From Cyrtodaria siliqua (lineage: Eukaryota; Mollusca; Bivalvia; Adapedonta; Hiatellidae): a DNA stretch of 64,000 nt. Under the pieces are notes generated by a model. That model saw only the letters and a list, made by a program, of their open reading frames with translations. It searched no databases and had not been told where the DNA came from. The position numbers and the translations under genes are program-made. Of this stretch, positions 46,343 through 58,267 are shown piece by piece; position 1 is the stretch's first letter, and every line of letters starts with the position of its first letter. The DNA lies in assembly GCA_037043455.1 (NCBI GenBank), contig JAWPHD010007161.1, positions 1 to 64,000 on the forward strand. The letters run 5' to 3'.

Positions 46343-48252
46343 TATTAGCTCTACTGATCAGAGATCAGCAGAGCTTATGCCGTGGTGCGGCGTCCGTCGT
46401 CCGTCCGTCCGTCTGTCCGTCCGTTAACTTTTATTTGTAGCGACTACTCCTCTGAAACTACTGGATGGATATTCATAAAACTTTACAGAAATGTTGCCCA
46501 TGAAGTCTAGTTGATTCTAGCAAAAATTCATGTTGATGTGAAATCCAAGATGGCCGCCAAAGCTAAAAATAGATTTTTTAAATACAAGTTTGTAGCGAAT
46601 ACTTCTTGAAAACTATAAGTGATATTGATATGGGACTTTTTCTAAAATGATCAGCATGACATGATGTTGGTCCTTGTTGAAAATCGTTTTGATTTGACGT
46701 TAAACATGGCTGCCAGAGGCCATCTTTGTTTACATAGAGTTATATAATGAAAACTTGTAGCGACTACTCCTCTGAAACTACTTGACGGATTTTCATGAAA
46801 CTTCACAGGAATGTTGCTCTTGATTACTAATTGATCCTAGCAAAATTTCAGGTCGGCCGGAAATTCAAGATGGCCGCCACGGCTAAAAATAAATTTTCAA
46901 AATACAAGTTTGTAGCGACTACTTCTTGAAAACTATAAGTGATATTGATATGGGACTTTTTCTAAAATGATCAGCATGACATGATGTTGGTCCTTATCGA
47001 AAATCGTTTTAATTCGACGTTAAACGTGGCTACCAGCGGCCATCTTTGTTTACATAGAGTTATATAGTAAAAACTTGTAGCGACTACTCCTCTGAAACTA
47101 CTTGGCGGATTTTCATGAAACTTTACAGGAATGTTGCTCTTAATGTCTAATTGATCCTAGCAAAATTTCAGATCGGCCAGAAATTCAAGATGGCTGCCAC
47201 AGTTAAAAATAGATTTTTAAAAAATAAGTTTGTAGCGACTACTTCTTGAAAACTATAAGTGATATTGATATGGGACTTTTTCTAAAATGATCAGCATGAC
47301 ATGATGGTTATCTGAGTCGAACATTATTTTGATTCGACATTAAACATGGCTGCCAGTGGCCATTTTTGTTTACATGGAGTTATATAATGAAAACTTGTAG
47401 CGACTACTCCTCTGAAACTACTTGACGGATTTTCATGAAACTTCACAGAAATGTTGCTCTTGATAACTTATTGATCCTAGCAAAATTTCAGGTCGGCCGG
47501 AAATTCAAGATGGCCGCCATGGCTAAAAATAGATTTTCAAAATACAAGTTTGTAGCGACTACTTCTTGAAAACTATAAGTGATATTGATATGGGACTTTT
47601 TCTAAAATGATCAGCATGACATTATGGTTATCCGAGTCGAACATTATTTTGATTCGACATTAAACATGGCTGCCTGTGGCCATCTTTGTTTACATAGAGT
47701 TATATAATGAAAACTTGTAGCGACTACTTCTCTGAAACTACTCGACGGATTTTCATGAAACTTCACAGAAATGTTGCTCTTGATGTCTTATTGATCCTAG
47801 CAAAATTTCAGGTCGGCCGGAGATTCAAGATGGCCGCCATGGCTAAAAATAGATTTTCAAAATGCAAGTTTGTAGCGACTTCTTCTTGAAAACTATAAGT
47901 GATATTGATATGGGACTTTTTCTAAAATGATCAGCATTACATGATGTTGGTCCTTGTCAAAAATCATTTTGATTCCATGTTAAACATGGCTGTCAGCGGC
48001 CATCTTTGTTTACATAGAATTATATAATGAAAACTTGTAGCGACTACTCCTCTGAAACTACTTGACAGATTTTCATGAACTTCACAGGAATGTTGCTCTT
48101 GATGTCTAATTGATTCAGCAAAATTTCAGGTCGGCCGGAAATTCAAGATGGCTGCCAAGGCTAAAAATAAATTTTCAAAAAACAAGTTTGTAGCGACTAC
48201 TTCCTGAAATCAAAATCAATCAGTAGAGCTTCAAGGTCATTGACCTCTTGTT
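46343..48252 (+). mobile_element. S element 6 (complete)
   Basis: Head ttagctctactgatcagaga then tcagcagagctta and gtccgt microsatellite. Units start cttgtagcgactactcc at 46754, 47074, 47394, 47714 and 48034, exactly 320 bp apart. Tail cagtagagcttcaaggtcat, TGACCTCTTGTT. Inserted in the LINE 3' UTR. Confidence 0.95.
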
Positions 48253-48268
48253 TTATTTTTAATAGTTT

Positions 48269-49859
48269 TATTAGCTCTACTGATCAGAGATCAGCAGAGC
48301 TTATGCCGTGGTGCGGTGTCCGTCGTCCGTCCGTCTGTCCGTCCGTCCGTTAACTTTTTTTTGTAGCGACTACTCCTCTGAAACTACTATATGGATTTTC
48401 ATGAAACTTTACAGAAATATTGCCCATGAAGTCTAGTTGATCCTAGCAAAAATTCATGTAGATGTGAAATCCAAGATGGCCGCCAAATCTAAAAATAGGT
48501 TTTTAAAAAACAAGTTTGTAGCGACTACTTCTTGAAAACTCTAAAGGATATTGCTATTGGACTTTTTCTAAAATGATCAGCATGACATGATGTTGGTCCT
48601 TGTCGAAAATCGTTTTGATTCGACGTTAAACATGGCTGCCAGCGGCCATCTTTGTTTACATAGAGTTATATAATGAAAACTTGTAGCGACTACTCCTCTG
48701 AAACTACTTGACGGATTTTCATGAAACTTCACAGGAATGTTGCTCTTGATGTCTAATTGATCCTAGCAAAATTTCAGGTCGGCCAGAAATTCAAGATGGC
48801 CGCCACGGCTAAAAATAGATTTTTAAAAAATAAGTTTGTAGTGACTACTTTTTGAAAACTATAAGAGATATTGATATGGGACTTTTTCTAAAATGATCAG
48901 GATGACATGATGTTGGTCCTGTGCGAAAATCGTTTTGATTCGACGTTAAACATGGCTGCCAGCGGCCATCTTTGTTTACATAGAGTTATATAATGAAAAC
49001 TTTTAGCGACTACTCCTCTGAAACTACTTGACGGATTTTCATGAAACTTCACAGGAATGAAGCTCTTGATGTCTAATTGATCCTAGCAAAATTTCAGGTC
49101 GGCCGGAAATTCAAGATGGCCGCCACGGCTAAAAATAGATTTTTAAAAAATAAGTTTGTAGCGACTACTTCTTGAAAACTATAAGAGATATTGATATGGG
49201 ACTTTTTCTAAAATGATCAGCATGACATGATGGTTATCCGAGTCGAACATTATTTTGATTCGACGTTAAACATGGCTGCCAGTGGCCATCTTTGTTTACA
49301 TAGAGTTATATATTGAAAACTTGTAGCGACTACTCGTCTGAAACTACTTGACGGATTTTCATGAAACTTCACAGGAATGTTGCTCTTGATGTCTTATTGA
49401 TCCTAGGAAAATTTCAGATCGGCCAGAAATTCAAGATGGCCGCCACAGCTAAAAATAGATTTAAAAAAAAAAAGTTTGTAGCGACTACTTCTTGAAAACT
49501 ATAAGTGATATTGATATGGGACTTTTTCTAAAATTATCAGCATGACATGATGGTTATCCAAGTCGAACATTATTTTGATTCAATGTTAAACATGGCTGTC
49601 AGCGGCCATCTTTGTTTTCATAGAGTTATATAATGAAAACTTGTAGCGACTACTTCTCTGAAACTACTTGACGGATTTTCATGAAACTTCACAGGAATGT
49701 TGCTCTTGATGTCTAATTGATCCTAGCAAAATTTCAGGTCGGCCGGAAATTCAAGATGGCCGCCACTGCTAAAAATAGATTTTCAAAAAACAAGTTTGTA
49801 GCGATTTCTTCCTGAAAACAAAATCAATCAGTAGAGCTTCAAGGTCATTGACCTCTTGT
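48269..49859 (+). mobile_element. S element 7 (complete)
   Basis: The same plan as S6, with units at 48680, 49000, 49320 and 49640 (320 bp). Inserted at gttttat|c of the LINE 3' UTR; the empty equivalent is agttttatctttatat at 28358. Ends CTCTTGT before ctttata. Confidence 0.95.
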
Positions 49860-50221
49860 CTTTATATATTTACATTAATTTTTAATTAATACTTCATTTT
49901 TCATAATTTTTTTGCCCACAATATGACCTATTTATGTGTCGACGTGCCGTAAAACACCATTCATTCATTAAGATTACCCCACCCCTCAAAACATGCTAAA
50001 AAAGAAATTTTAGCAATATTTGAAATGTCAATAAATAAAAAAAATAAAAATTCCTACGCATATCAGGGTCATGTCTGCACTCATAATGCTCTTGCATATC
50101 AGGAAATGCTAAATTTTACATACCTACTCCGGCGTTTTAAAAAGTTATTCCAAGCTGATTACTCGGTGAGTCAAAATCAGTAATTTTACCTACTTTTTGG
50201 AAGTTTTTGATAGGTCCACAT

Positions 50222-52043
50222 TTTTAGCTCTACTGATCAGAGATCAGCAGAGCTTATGCCGTGGTGCGGCGTCCGTCGTCCGTCCGTCTGTCCGTTAACT
50301 TTTTTTTTGTAGCGACTACTCCTCTGAAACTACTGATTAGATTTTCATGAAACTTTACAGAAATGTTGCCCATGAAGTCTAGTTGATCCTAGCAAAAATT
50401 CATGTTGATGTGAAATCCAAGATGGCCGCCAAAGCTAAAAATAGATTTTTTAAATTCAAGTTTGTAGCGACTACTTCTTGAAAACTATAAGTGATATTGA
50501 TATGGGACTTTTTCTAAAATGATCAGCATGACATGATGTTGGTCCTTGTCGAAAATCGTTTTGATTTGACGTTAAACATGGCTACCAGCGGCCATCTTTG
50601 TTTACATAGAGTTATATAATGAAAACTTGTAGCGACTACTCCTCTGAAACTACTTGACGGATTTTCATGAAACTTCACAGGAATGTTGCTCTTGATGTCT
50701 AATTGATCCTAGCAAAATTTCAGGTCGGCCGGAAATTCAAGATGGCCGCCACAGCTAAAAATAGATTTTTAAAAAATAAGTTTGTAGCGACTACTTCTTG
50801 AAAACTATAAGAGATATTGATATGGGACTTTTTCTAAAATGATCAGCATGACATGATGTTGGTCCTTGTCGAAAATCGTTTTGATTCGACGTTAAACATG
50901 GCTGCCAGCGGCCATCTTTGTTTACATAGAGTTATATAATGAAAACTTGTAGCGACTACTCCTCTGAAACTACTTGACGGATTTTCATGAAACTTCACAG
51001 GAATGTTGCTCTTGATGTCTAATTGATCCTAGCAAAATTTCAGGTTGGCCGGAAATTCAAGATGGCCGCCACGGCTAAAAATAGATTTTTAAAAAATAAG
51101 TTTGTAGCGACTACTTCTTGAAAACTATAAGAGATATTGATATGGGACTTTTTCTAAAATGATCAGCATGACATGATGGTTATCCGAGTCGAACATTATT
51201 TTGATTCGATGTTAAACGTGGTTGCCAGTGGCCATCTTTGTTTACATAGAGTTATATAATGATAACTTGTAGCGACTACTCCTCTGAAAATACTTGACGG
51301 ATTTTCATGAAACTTCACACGAATGTTGCTCTTGATGTCTTATTGATCTTTGCAAAATTTCAGGTCGGCCGGAAATTCAAGATGGCCGCCATGGCTAAAA
51401 ATAGATTTTCAAAATACAAGTTTGTAGCGACTATACTTCTTGAAAACTATAAGTGATATTGATATGGGACTTTTTCTAAAATGATCAGCATGACATGATG
51501 GTTATTCAAGTCGAACATTATTTTGATTCGACGTTAAACATGGCTGCCAGTGGCCATGTATGTTTACATAAGAGTTATATAATGATAACTTGTAGCGACT
51601 ACTCCTCTGAAACTACTTGACGGATTTTCATGAAACTTCACACGAATGTTGCTCTTGATGTCTAATTGATCTTAGCAAAATTTCAGGTCGGCCGGAAATT
51701 CAAGATGGCCACCATGGCTAAAAATAGATTTTTAAAAAATAAGTTTGTAGCGACTACTTCTTGAAAACTATAAGAGATATTGATATGGGACTTTTTCTAA
51801 AATGATCAGCATGACATGATGGTTATCCGAGTCAAACATTATTTTGATTCAATGTTAAACATGGCTGTCAGTGGCCATCTTTGTTTACATAGAGTTATAT
51901 AATGAAAACTTGTAGCGACTACTCCTCTGAAACTACTTGACGGATTTTCATGAAACTTCACAGGAATGTTGCTCTTGATGTCTAATTGATCCTAGCAAAA
52001 TTTCAGGTCGGCCGGAAATTCAAGATGTCATTGACCTCTTGTT
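50222..52043 (+). mobile_element. S element 8 (internally deleted tail)
   Basis: Full head, five units, then aattcaagatg joined directly to tcattgacctcttgttc: the second half-unit and most of the tail are deleted. Inserted in the TTAA element. Confidence 0.93.
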
Positions 52044-52241
52044 CTATTTATAGCCTCTAAAAAAAACAAAGAGTGCATATTCCAATCACCAAAATAAACT
52101 TAGAAGTACTCAAAACTGAAAAAAACATCAAACATGTGCTTCATAATTATTATAAATACCATCCATGGACCTAACAGATGCTTAGTTAATCTCTTTCTGA
52201 TTTACACCATGGACATTCATGCGAAACTGAGGAGTGCCCCC

Positions 52242-52801
52242 TGAAGGGAAAGTTGTCCGTTAATTTTTTTTGAAACGCTCCTTTTTCCATTTCGCGAATT
52301 TATTCCGGACGTCTTGACATACAAATTATTTCGATTGTCCAAAAATTGGCCTAACAGCACCTTTTAAAGATAACACTGAAATAGCCTGTTTAACAGCTTT
52401 TTTGCAAACTTTTTTCTTTCGGTCTGTTTTTTTTCCATAGCATGAAAAAGGTCTGAAATGTGCAATCAGAAGTCATTTCCACTCTAAAAAGTTGCCTCCT
52501 ATAACCCGATTTATATCAAGCCGCTATATTATGCGATTTGTTTTATTTTACCACGACATATTGACGTCATGTGACATGATGTCACGCCACATGCTATTCT
52601 ATGTTTAACGTCATCTTACTATGACATCAAAATACCATAGCAACCAGAACTTAAATGGGACATAACCATTAGCAAACTGTCAATATAATGAAACAGTGTT
52701 AGGGCAAACCCAAGAATTACACCAATGGTTAGTTTTTAAATGGCAAAAAGCCCACCTCAAACTTAGAAAATCCCACTAAAATTGCATCTACCAAACGCAA
52801 A
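52242..52801. other. Unassigned stretch
   Basis: No array, SINE or exon recognised. Contains cgtcatgtgacatgatgtca, a local near-palindrome. Confidence 0.4.
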
Positions 52802-53130
52802 ACACATGGGATCTTGAGATATCGCAAGTTAGATATCTCAAAATAAGTTTCAATACATCTTGAGAAATTGTAAGATATATCTCCATTTATTTTGAGATAT
52901 GAAGGACTCAAGACACATTGAGATATCTCAAGATAATTATCTCAAAACAACTTCAGAATATCTCAAGACAGTTATCTCAAGATAAATTGAGATATACATT
53001 GAGATATCTTGAGATTAAATGAGATATCTCAATATCTCAATATAAATTGAGATATCTCAAGATAAAATGTGATATCTCAACATGGAATATCTCAAGATAA
53101 ATTAGACATATATTGAGATATCTCAAGATA
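52802..53130. repeat. Palindromic satellite of TTGAGATATCTCAA
   Basis: A run of imperfect repeats of the self-complementary TTGAGATATCTCAA with aagataa/attgagata spacers, at least ten partial copies. Each unit can fold; both strands read almost alike. Confidence 0.93.
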
Positions 53131-53352
53131 CGGTGCATCGCGGAGTATTACAATATACATACTTTACTGAGTTGTTCATAATCTGGGTTTTGTAGCCATG
53201 CGGGTTTGCCTTTATCGACAAATTCCATTCTAACCGAAGTAATTCTCTTCGCAAACAAACCGAATTGTAACATACTTTGAAAATATGTTGAAATACAAAC
53301 AAAAAATCCTTCATTTGACTGTTTTAGTAAAAAAAAAGGGTTGGACCCTTAA
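53131..53352. other. Unassigned stretch
   Basis: Nothing recognised; ends with the TTAA that precedes the next element. Confidence 0.4.
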
Positions 53353-53627
53353 GGGGGCAATCCACAGTTTAATGTACATTTCTCAATCATCAAACCCATG
53401 ACAAGCCCTTAGCCTGAATCCTTGAGCAAAAATAAATCATATCATCATTGTGTCATACATTTCTTAGAAGACAATAAAATTACCCATGTTTCCATACCAA
53501 ATAAAGTATCAAAAAGCATTTTCTGTACAACTTTAGTCCCATTTCTTTAAGATTACCCCACCCCTCAAAACATGCTAAAAGGCAATTTTAGCATATTTCA
53601 AATGTCAGTAAATACAAAAAAACAAAA
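53353..53627 (+). mobile_element. TTAA-type element, 5' part (sister copy)
   Basis: After TTAA, GGGGGCAATCCACAG and 260 bases close to 43522-43722 and 49968-50020. This copy lacks the LINE and so shows the empty site tttctttaagattacccc. It breaks into S sequence at 53628. Confidence 0.82.
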
Positions 53628-54092
53628 TTAGAGTTATTTAGTAAAAACTTGTAGCGACTACTCCTCTGAATCTACTCGACGGATTTCCATGAAACTTCAT
53701 GAAACTTCACAGGAATGTTGCTCTTGATGTCTAATTGATCCTTGCAAAATTAAGGTCGGCTGGAAATTCAAGATGTCCACCATGGCTAAAAATAGATTTT
53801 CAAAATACAAGTTTGTAGCGACTACTTCTTGAAAACTATAAGTGATATTGCTATTGGACTTTTTCTAAAATGATCAGTATGACATGATGTTGATCCTTGT
53901 CAAAAATTATTTTGATTTGACGTTAAATATGGCCGCCAGTGGCCATCTTTGTTTACATGGAGTTATATAATGAAAACTTGTAGCGACTACTCCTCTGAAA
54001 CTACTTGACGGATTTTCATGAAACTTCACAGGAATGCTGATATAGCTATCAAAAACCTATCAGTAGAGCTTCAAGGTCATTGACCCCTTGTT
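53628..54092 (+). mobile_element. S element, 3' part with tail
   Basis: Starts mid-unit (agagttatttagtaaaaact) and ends cagtagagcttcaaggtcat, tgaccccttgttt. Probably the missing 3' part of the S element beginning at 42212. Confidence 0.85.
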
Positions 54093-54190
54093 TAAACTTG
54101 AACCCTTATCCTGCTAAGTAACCACATCGGGACTGTAGTAAAATTTTTAGAACAAAACATATAATCCATCAATCAATATGTTTACCATAT

Positions 54191-55549
54191 CAGTGCTCAA
54201 AGAAAATTATTTTAAGAGACAGGCCCAGGGCTTGTTGCTTCTGAAAATGGACAGGCCCCGATTTGAAATGGACAGGCCCTGATTTGAAATGGACAGGCCC
54301 TGATTTAAAATGGAAAGGTCCAATATTTTTTTCTTATTGAAAATGTGTCTTTATTCACTTTTATAGCACACATTCATTTTGTTACGTATGTATTAATCAA
54401 GCTCAGAACCTCCTCGGACTATATTTTACTTTTTGCTACCACTTTATGCTCCCTGGTCAGCGGACTGATTTGAAATGGACAGGCCCTGATTTAAAATGGA
54501 AAGGTCCAATATTTTTTCTTATTGGAAATGTGTCTTTATTCACTTTTATAGCACACATTCATTTTGTTACGTATGTATTAATCAAGCTCAGAACCTCCTC
54601 GGACTATATTTTACTTTTTGCTACCACTTTATGCTCCCTGGTCAGCGGATTTATTTACCATTTCGTTTAAAATATGTTAGAATAGAATATTACATAGTAA
54701 TTTATAACCAATGCAAAGTAGAGTACTAGCACTTTTGCCCAAAACGATAATAATCAGAGCCCACTTGGTGAAACTGGAGCTAAACTTGGAGCCAAATTTT
54801 TAATCAGGTTTTATGAGACTAGCAGAGCCTCCTCTTTCTATATTTTTTCTTTTTGTCTTCACTTTCTCCAAGTAAAGAATTAGGAGCCTAGACTAGAATT
54901 CATTTAAAAGTAGGATACCAGGAACTCCTTACACCTTATATAATGAATAGAAATATACTTTATATCTGTATTTATACATATACAGTATATATATTTTTCT
55001 TTCCACCAACATGTATTTGTAAAGGACAGTTATTCTTATTTGATTATGTAAAAAAAAAAAAAAAAAAAAAATATCCGAAATTATGTACCATCCGAACTAC
55101 TATGACACCGCACTTTTACAGCCCGAACATTTCATAAACATTTTAATGACAAAAACGGTATTTCTTATCACAAAGGAAAGAAAACACAACCCTAATAGCA
55201 GAATAATGAGTTTTATATCAACAATTGGCGACCTCAAAGTTGTGACAAACTGCCGACACGAAGCCAGGCAAAATATTCAAACTTCTTATTGTTTCAATGT
55301 GTGTATAACACATTTTAATTACTTAATTGCAAGTGTTTTCACAGTTCGTCCATCGTTAATACACATGGGAGTATTTTGTCTTGAGGAACTTGAGCTTGAG
55401 ATCCAGTAAAACTGATTTTTTTGGGGATTTTTTTTTTTTTTTTTTTTTTTTTATAGACAGGCCCGACTCCTCTTCTGCAAAATGAGACAGGCCCGGAATG
55501 GATTTCGAGGAGCCCCGGGCGTCGGGGCTATCCTATTTTTTTAGCACTG
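54191..55549. mobile_element. hAT-like element, CAGTGCT termini, 5-bp TSD
   Basis: CAGTGCTCAAAGAAAAT at the left matches the inverse of the right end (ATTTTTTTAGCACTG). CATAT is duplicated at 54186-54190 and 55550-55554. Inside are ggacaggcccngatttgaaa short repeats, a 186-bp tandem duplication, an A-run (about 55050-55071) and a T-run (about 55422-55453). The frame 55083-55409 shows no domain I recognise. Confidence 0.82.
54292..54650. repeat. 186-bp tandem duplication
   Basis: gacaggccctgatttaaaat starts at 54292 and 54478. The two copies are almost identical over aatgtgtctttattcact and ctccctggtcagcgga. Confidence 0.93.
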
Positions 55550-55554
55550 CATAT

Positions 55555-56090
55555 GCATAATCATAACAGGCTCAGTCAATCACACATTATACAATTGTTT
55601 TCATATGTCTACAGAGTAATGTTTAATGTATTTACATGCCAAATTTAAAAATGCTTTATGATTTGGAAATTTGAGATTAACCTCTCTGATAGCATAATGA
55701 TTAGAAAAGTTTCTCTGGTGCCGTATTGCAGTTTTTGTACTCAAACAACTATTTCATTGCATCAACAGAAGCAGCATACTAGCATTAACTTGTGATGACA
55801 TGTTCATGATAAAACATATTATAATATGCTTATATTAAAATGTAAATTTGTGAAAGAAGAAAACAGGTTGACAAGTTGTGCCTACAGGTGTGTGTAAAAT
55901 GATACTTCCGAAGTATAGCAGTGGACATTTTTGCATCTGTTGTGGTAGTAATGCAACCCTTCAGAGTACAGCGTTCCAATTTTCATATAAAAGCTCATTT
56001 AAATAACAGTCAGCCATCCAACTGACCCTAGGTCAAAGTCATGCTCACTAAAAAATAAATGCATGCACAATCTCTAAATTTCCCGAAAGG
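55555..56090 (+). repeat. F3 middle fragment
   Basis: Matches the AT-rich middle of F3 (tctacagagtaatgtttaat, atttacatgccaaattt, catgttcatgataaaac), then a monomer piece. Head and tail absent. Confidence 0.75.
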
Positions 56091-56450
56091 GGCATTAAGT
56101 GTTACCCCTGTCCGTCTGTCCGTCCCGTCACTTCCGTCCGTCCCATACAAATTGGTTTCCGCTCAATAACTTTTGAAAGGGTCCATGTTTGTAATTAATA
56201 TTTGGTGTCTAGCTGTGTAATTATAACATACAGGTCAAGTTCATGTCCATGTTTTGAATTCATATTTGGTGTGTCACTTTGTAATTAGAAGATACAGGTC
56301 AAGTTCGATTTTTGGTCAACGTTGGTCATTTTTTGCAGGACTTTGACCCCTTTTCGACTTAATTTTCTGCGACAAATTGGTTTCCGCTCAATAACTTTTG
56401 AAAGGGTCCATGTTTTGAATTCATATTTGGTGTGTTATTAGATGAGGTGT
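56091..56450 (+). repeat. R8 element fragment: hairpin head and two repeats
   Basis: aaaggggcattaagtgttac then ccctgtccgtctgtccgtcc is a short hairpin head followed by the familiar microsatellite. ttggtttccgctcaataact and tgaaagggtccatgttt recur about 223 bp apart (56151 and 56374). A further member of the head-plus-repeat class. Confidence 0.6.
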
Positions 56451-58267
56451 CTTATGGGATGCCGAGTTGTCCGTCGTCCGTCCATTGTCCGTCGTCCGTC
56501 CGTCCATCGTTAACTTTTGTCTCGTTAAGACGATAGGGCCTTCATTTTTCATCCGATCTTTACCAAACTTTATCAGATTGTTAATATCAATGAAAGCTCG
56601 GACAAGTTCGAAAACCAGCCAGATCAGACCAGTAACAGCGGAGTTTTGATTCTTAATTTAGTTAAAAAATTCTATATTGCTATATTTTGCCTCGTTAAGA
56701 TGATAGGGCCTTCATTTTTCATCCTATCTTTACCAAACTTTACCACATTGTTAATATCAATGAAAGCTCGAACAAGTTTGAAAAACAGCCATATCGGACT
56801 AGTAACAGCGGAGTTATGGCCCTTGATTTAGTTAAAAATGCTATATTTTGCCTCGTTAAGAATTTTGCCTCGTTAAGACGATAGAGGCTTCATTGTTCAT
56901 CCGATCTTTACCAAACTTTATCAGTTTGTTAATGTTGTTGAAATCTGGAACAAGTTTGAAGACCATTCATATCGGACCAGTAACAGCGGAGTTGTGGCCC
57001 TTGATTTAGTTCAAAATGCTATATTTTGTCTCGTTAAGACGATAGGGCCTTCATTTTTCATCCTATCTTTACCAAACTTTACCACATTGTTAATACCAAT
57101 AAAAGCTCGGACAAGTTCGAAAACCAGCCAGATCGGACCAGTAACAGAGGAGTTATGGTCCTTGATTTAGTTAAAAATGCTATATTGCGCCTCGTTAAGA
57201 CGATAGGGTCTTCATTTTTCATCCTATCTTTACCACATTGTTAATATCAATGAAAACTCAGACAAGTTCGAAAACCAGCCATATCGGACTAGTAACAGCG
57301 GAGTTATGGCCCTTGATTTAGTTAAAAATGCTATATTTTGCCTTGTTAAGATGATAGGGGCTTCATTGTTCATCCGCTCTTTACCAAACTTTACCAGATT
57401 GTTAATGTCGTTGAAAGCTCAAACAAGTTTGAAAACCAGCCATATCGGACTAGTAACAGTGGAGTTATGGCCCCTTGATTTAGTTAAAAATGCTATATAT
57501 TGCCTCGTTAAGACGATAGGGCCTTTATTTTTCATCCGATCTTTACCAAACTTTATCAGTTTGTTAATGTCAGTGAAAGCTCGGTCAAATTCGAAAACCA
57601 GCCATATCGTACTAGTAACAGCGGAGTTATGGCCCTTGATTTAGTTAAAAATGCTATGTTTTGCCTCCTTAAGACGATAGGAGCTTCATTGTTCATCAGA
57701 TCTTTACCAAACTTTATCAGTTTGTTAATGTCAATGAAAGCTCGGTCAAGTTCGAAAACCAGCCAGATCGGACCAGTAACACAGGGCTCGAAATTAGCAC
57801 TAGTCCTGTAGCCCGAGGCTAGCAAAAATGCTGCCGGGGCTAGCAAAGTCTGTCTCTGGGTAGTCCCAATGGGCTAGTAACAAAAAAATATTCAAATAAG
57901 AAATAAATTATAAATCGATAGATTATTTAGAGACAGCACTGTCTAATCTAACAGGTCTTTTAAAAACCTGATATTTCCAAAGTTTCAATAAATGTAAAAC
58001 TCATATAAAGAAACCGAAACTTGAATTAAAATAGTATTTTCTGTTGAATATTATATTGGGCTAGTAAATTTTGAGCCGGTCTAGTGATTTTACCCAACTA
58101 CTAGACCGGTGGTGGTCTAGTAAACTAAAAATGTTAATTTCTAGCCCTGTAACAGCGGAGTTATGGCCCTTGATTTTGTTAAAAATGCTATAATTTGCCT
58201 CGTCATACGCTAGGGGCCTTCATTTTGCATCTGATCTTTGCCAAACTTTTCCAGATTTTATGACTCA
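56451..58267 (+). mobile_element. R element: head remnant and R2 array
   Basis: tcttatgggatgccgagttg then a gtccgtcgtccgtcc microsatellite, then about ten R2 monomers of ~150-161 bp ending ccagattttatgact. The array probably continues beyond the S insertions at 61097. A MITE lies within. Confidence 0.88.
57782..58149. mobile_element. hAT-like MITE in R2 monomer, 5-bp TSD
   Basis: CAGGGCTCGAAATTA at the left, TAATTTCTAGCCCTG at the right (one mismatch). TAACA is duplicated at 57777-57781 and 58150-58154; intact monomers read ccagtaacagcgg. Interior words ggctagcaaa and ctagaccggt repeat. Non-coding. Confidence 0.92.

Larger units (their letters stand above)
43723..49967 (+). mobile_element. 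5'-truncated I/Jockey-like LINE, 3' UTR split by two S elements
   Basis: Coding remains at 43741-46244 are followed by a 3' UTR that breaks at 46342, shows a short piece at 48253-48268, and resumes at 49860 with ctttatatatttacatt ... gacgtgccgtaaaacacc and (CATT)n. The independent copy at 28341-28493 shows the undisrupted UTR. The target duplication TTAAGA (43717-43722 and 49968-49973) is supported by the uninterrupted sister at 53350-53580. Confidence 0.85.
43522..52241 (+). mobile_element. TTAA-type element (GGGGGCACTCC TIR) bearing nested LINE and S elements
   Basis: GGGGGCACTCC at the left and GGAGTGCCCCC at the right are exact inverses. Flanks TTA and TGAA are near TTAA; the sister copy at 53353 has a clean TTAA before GGGGGCAATCC. 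Own sequence remains at 43522-43722, 49968-50221 and 52044-52241; the rest is insertions. The order of its parts agrees with the sister copy (tttctttaagattacccc). No transposase visible. Confidence 0.7.

Noticed and set aside
46754..49860. CRISPR-like or satellite array
   Set aside because: Units are 320 bp, contiguous without unique spacers, and bounded by a defined head and tail; a transposon-internal tandem repeat.
55083..55409. 108-residue open frame inside the hAT-like element
   Set aside because: No BED, RNase H-like or dimerisation motif recognised; may be chance.
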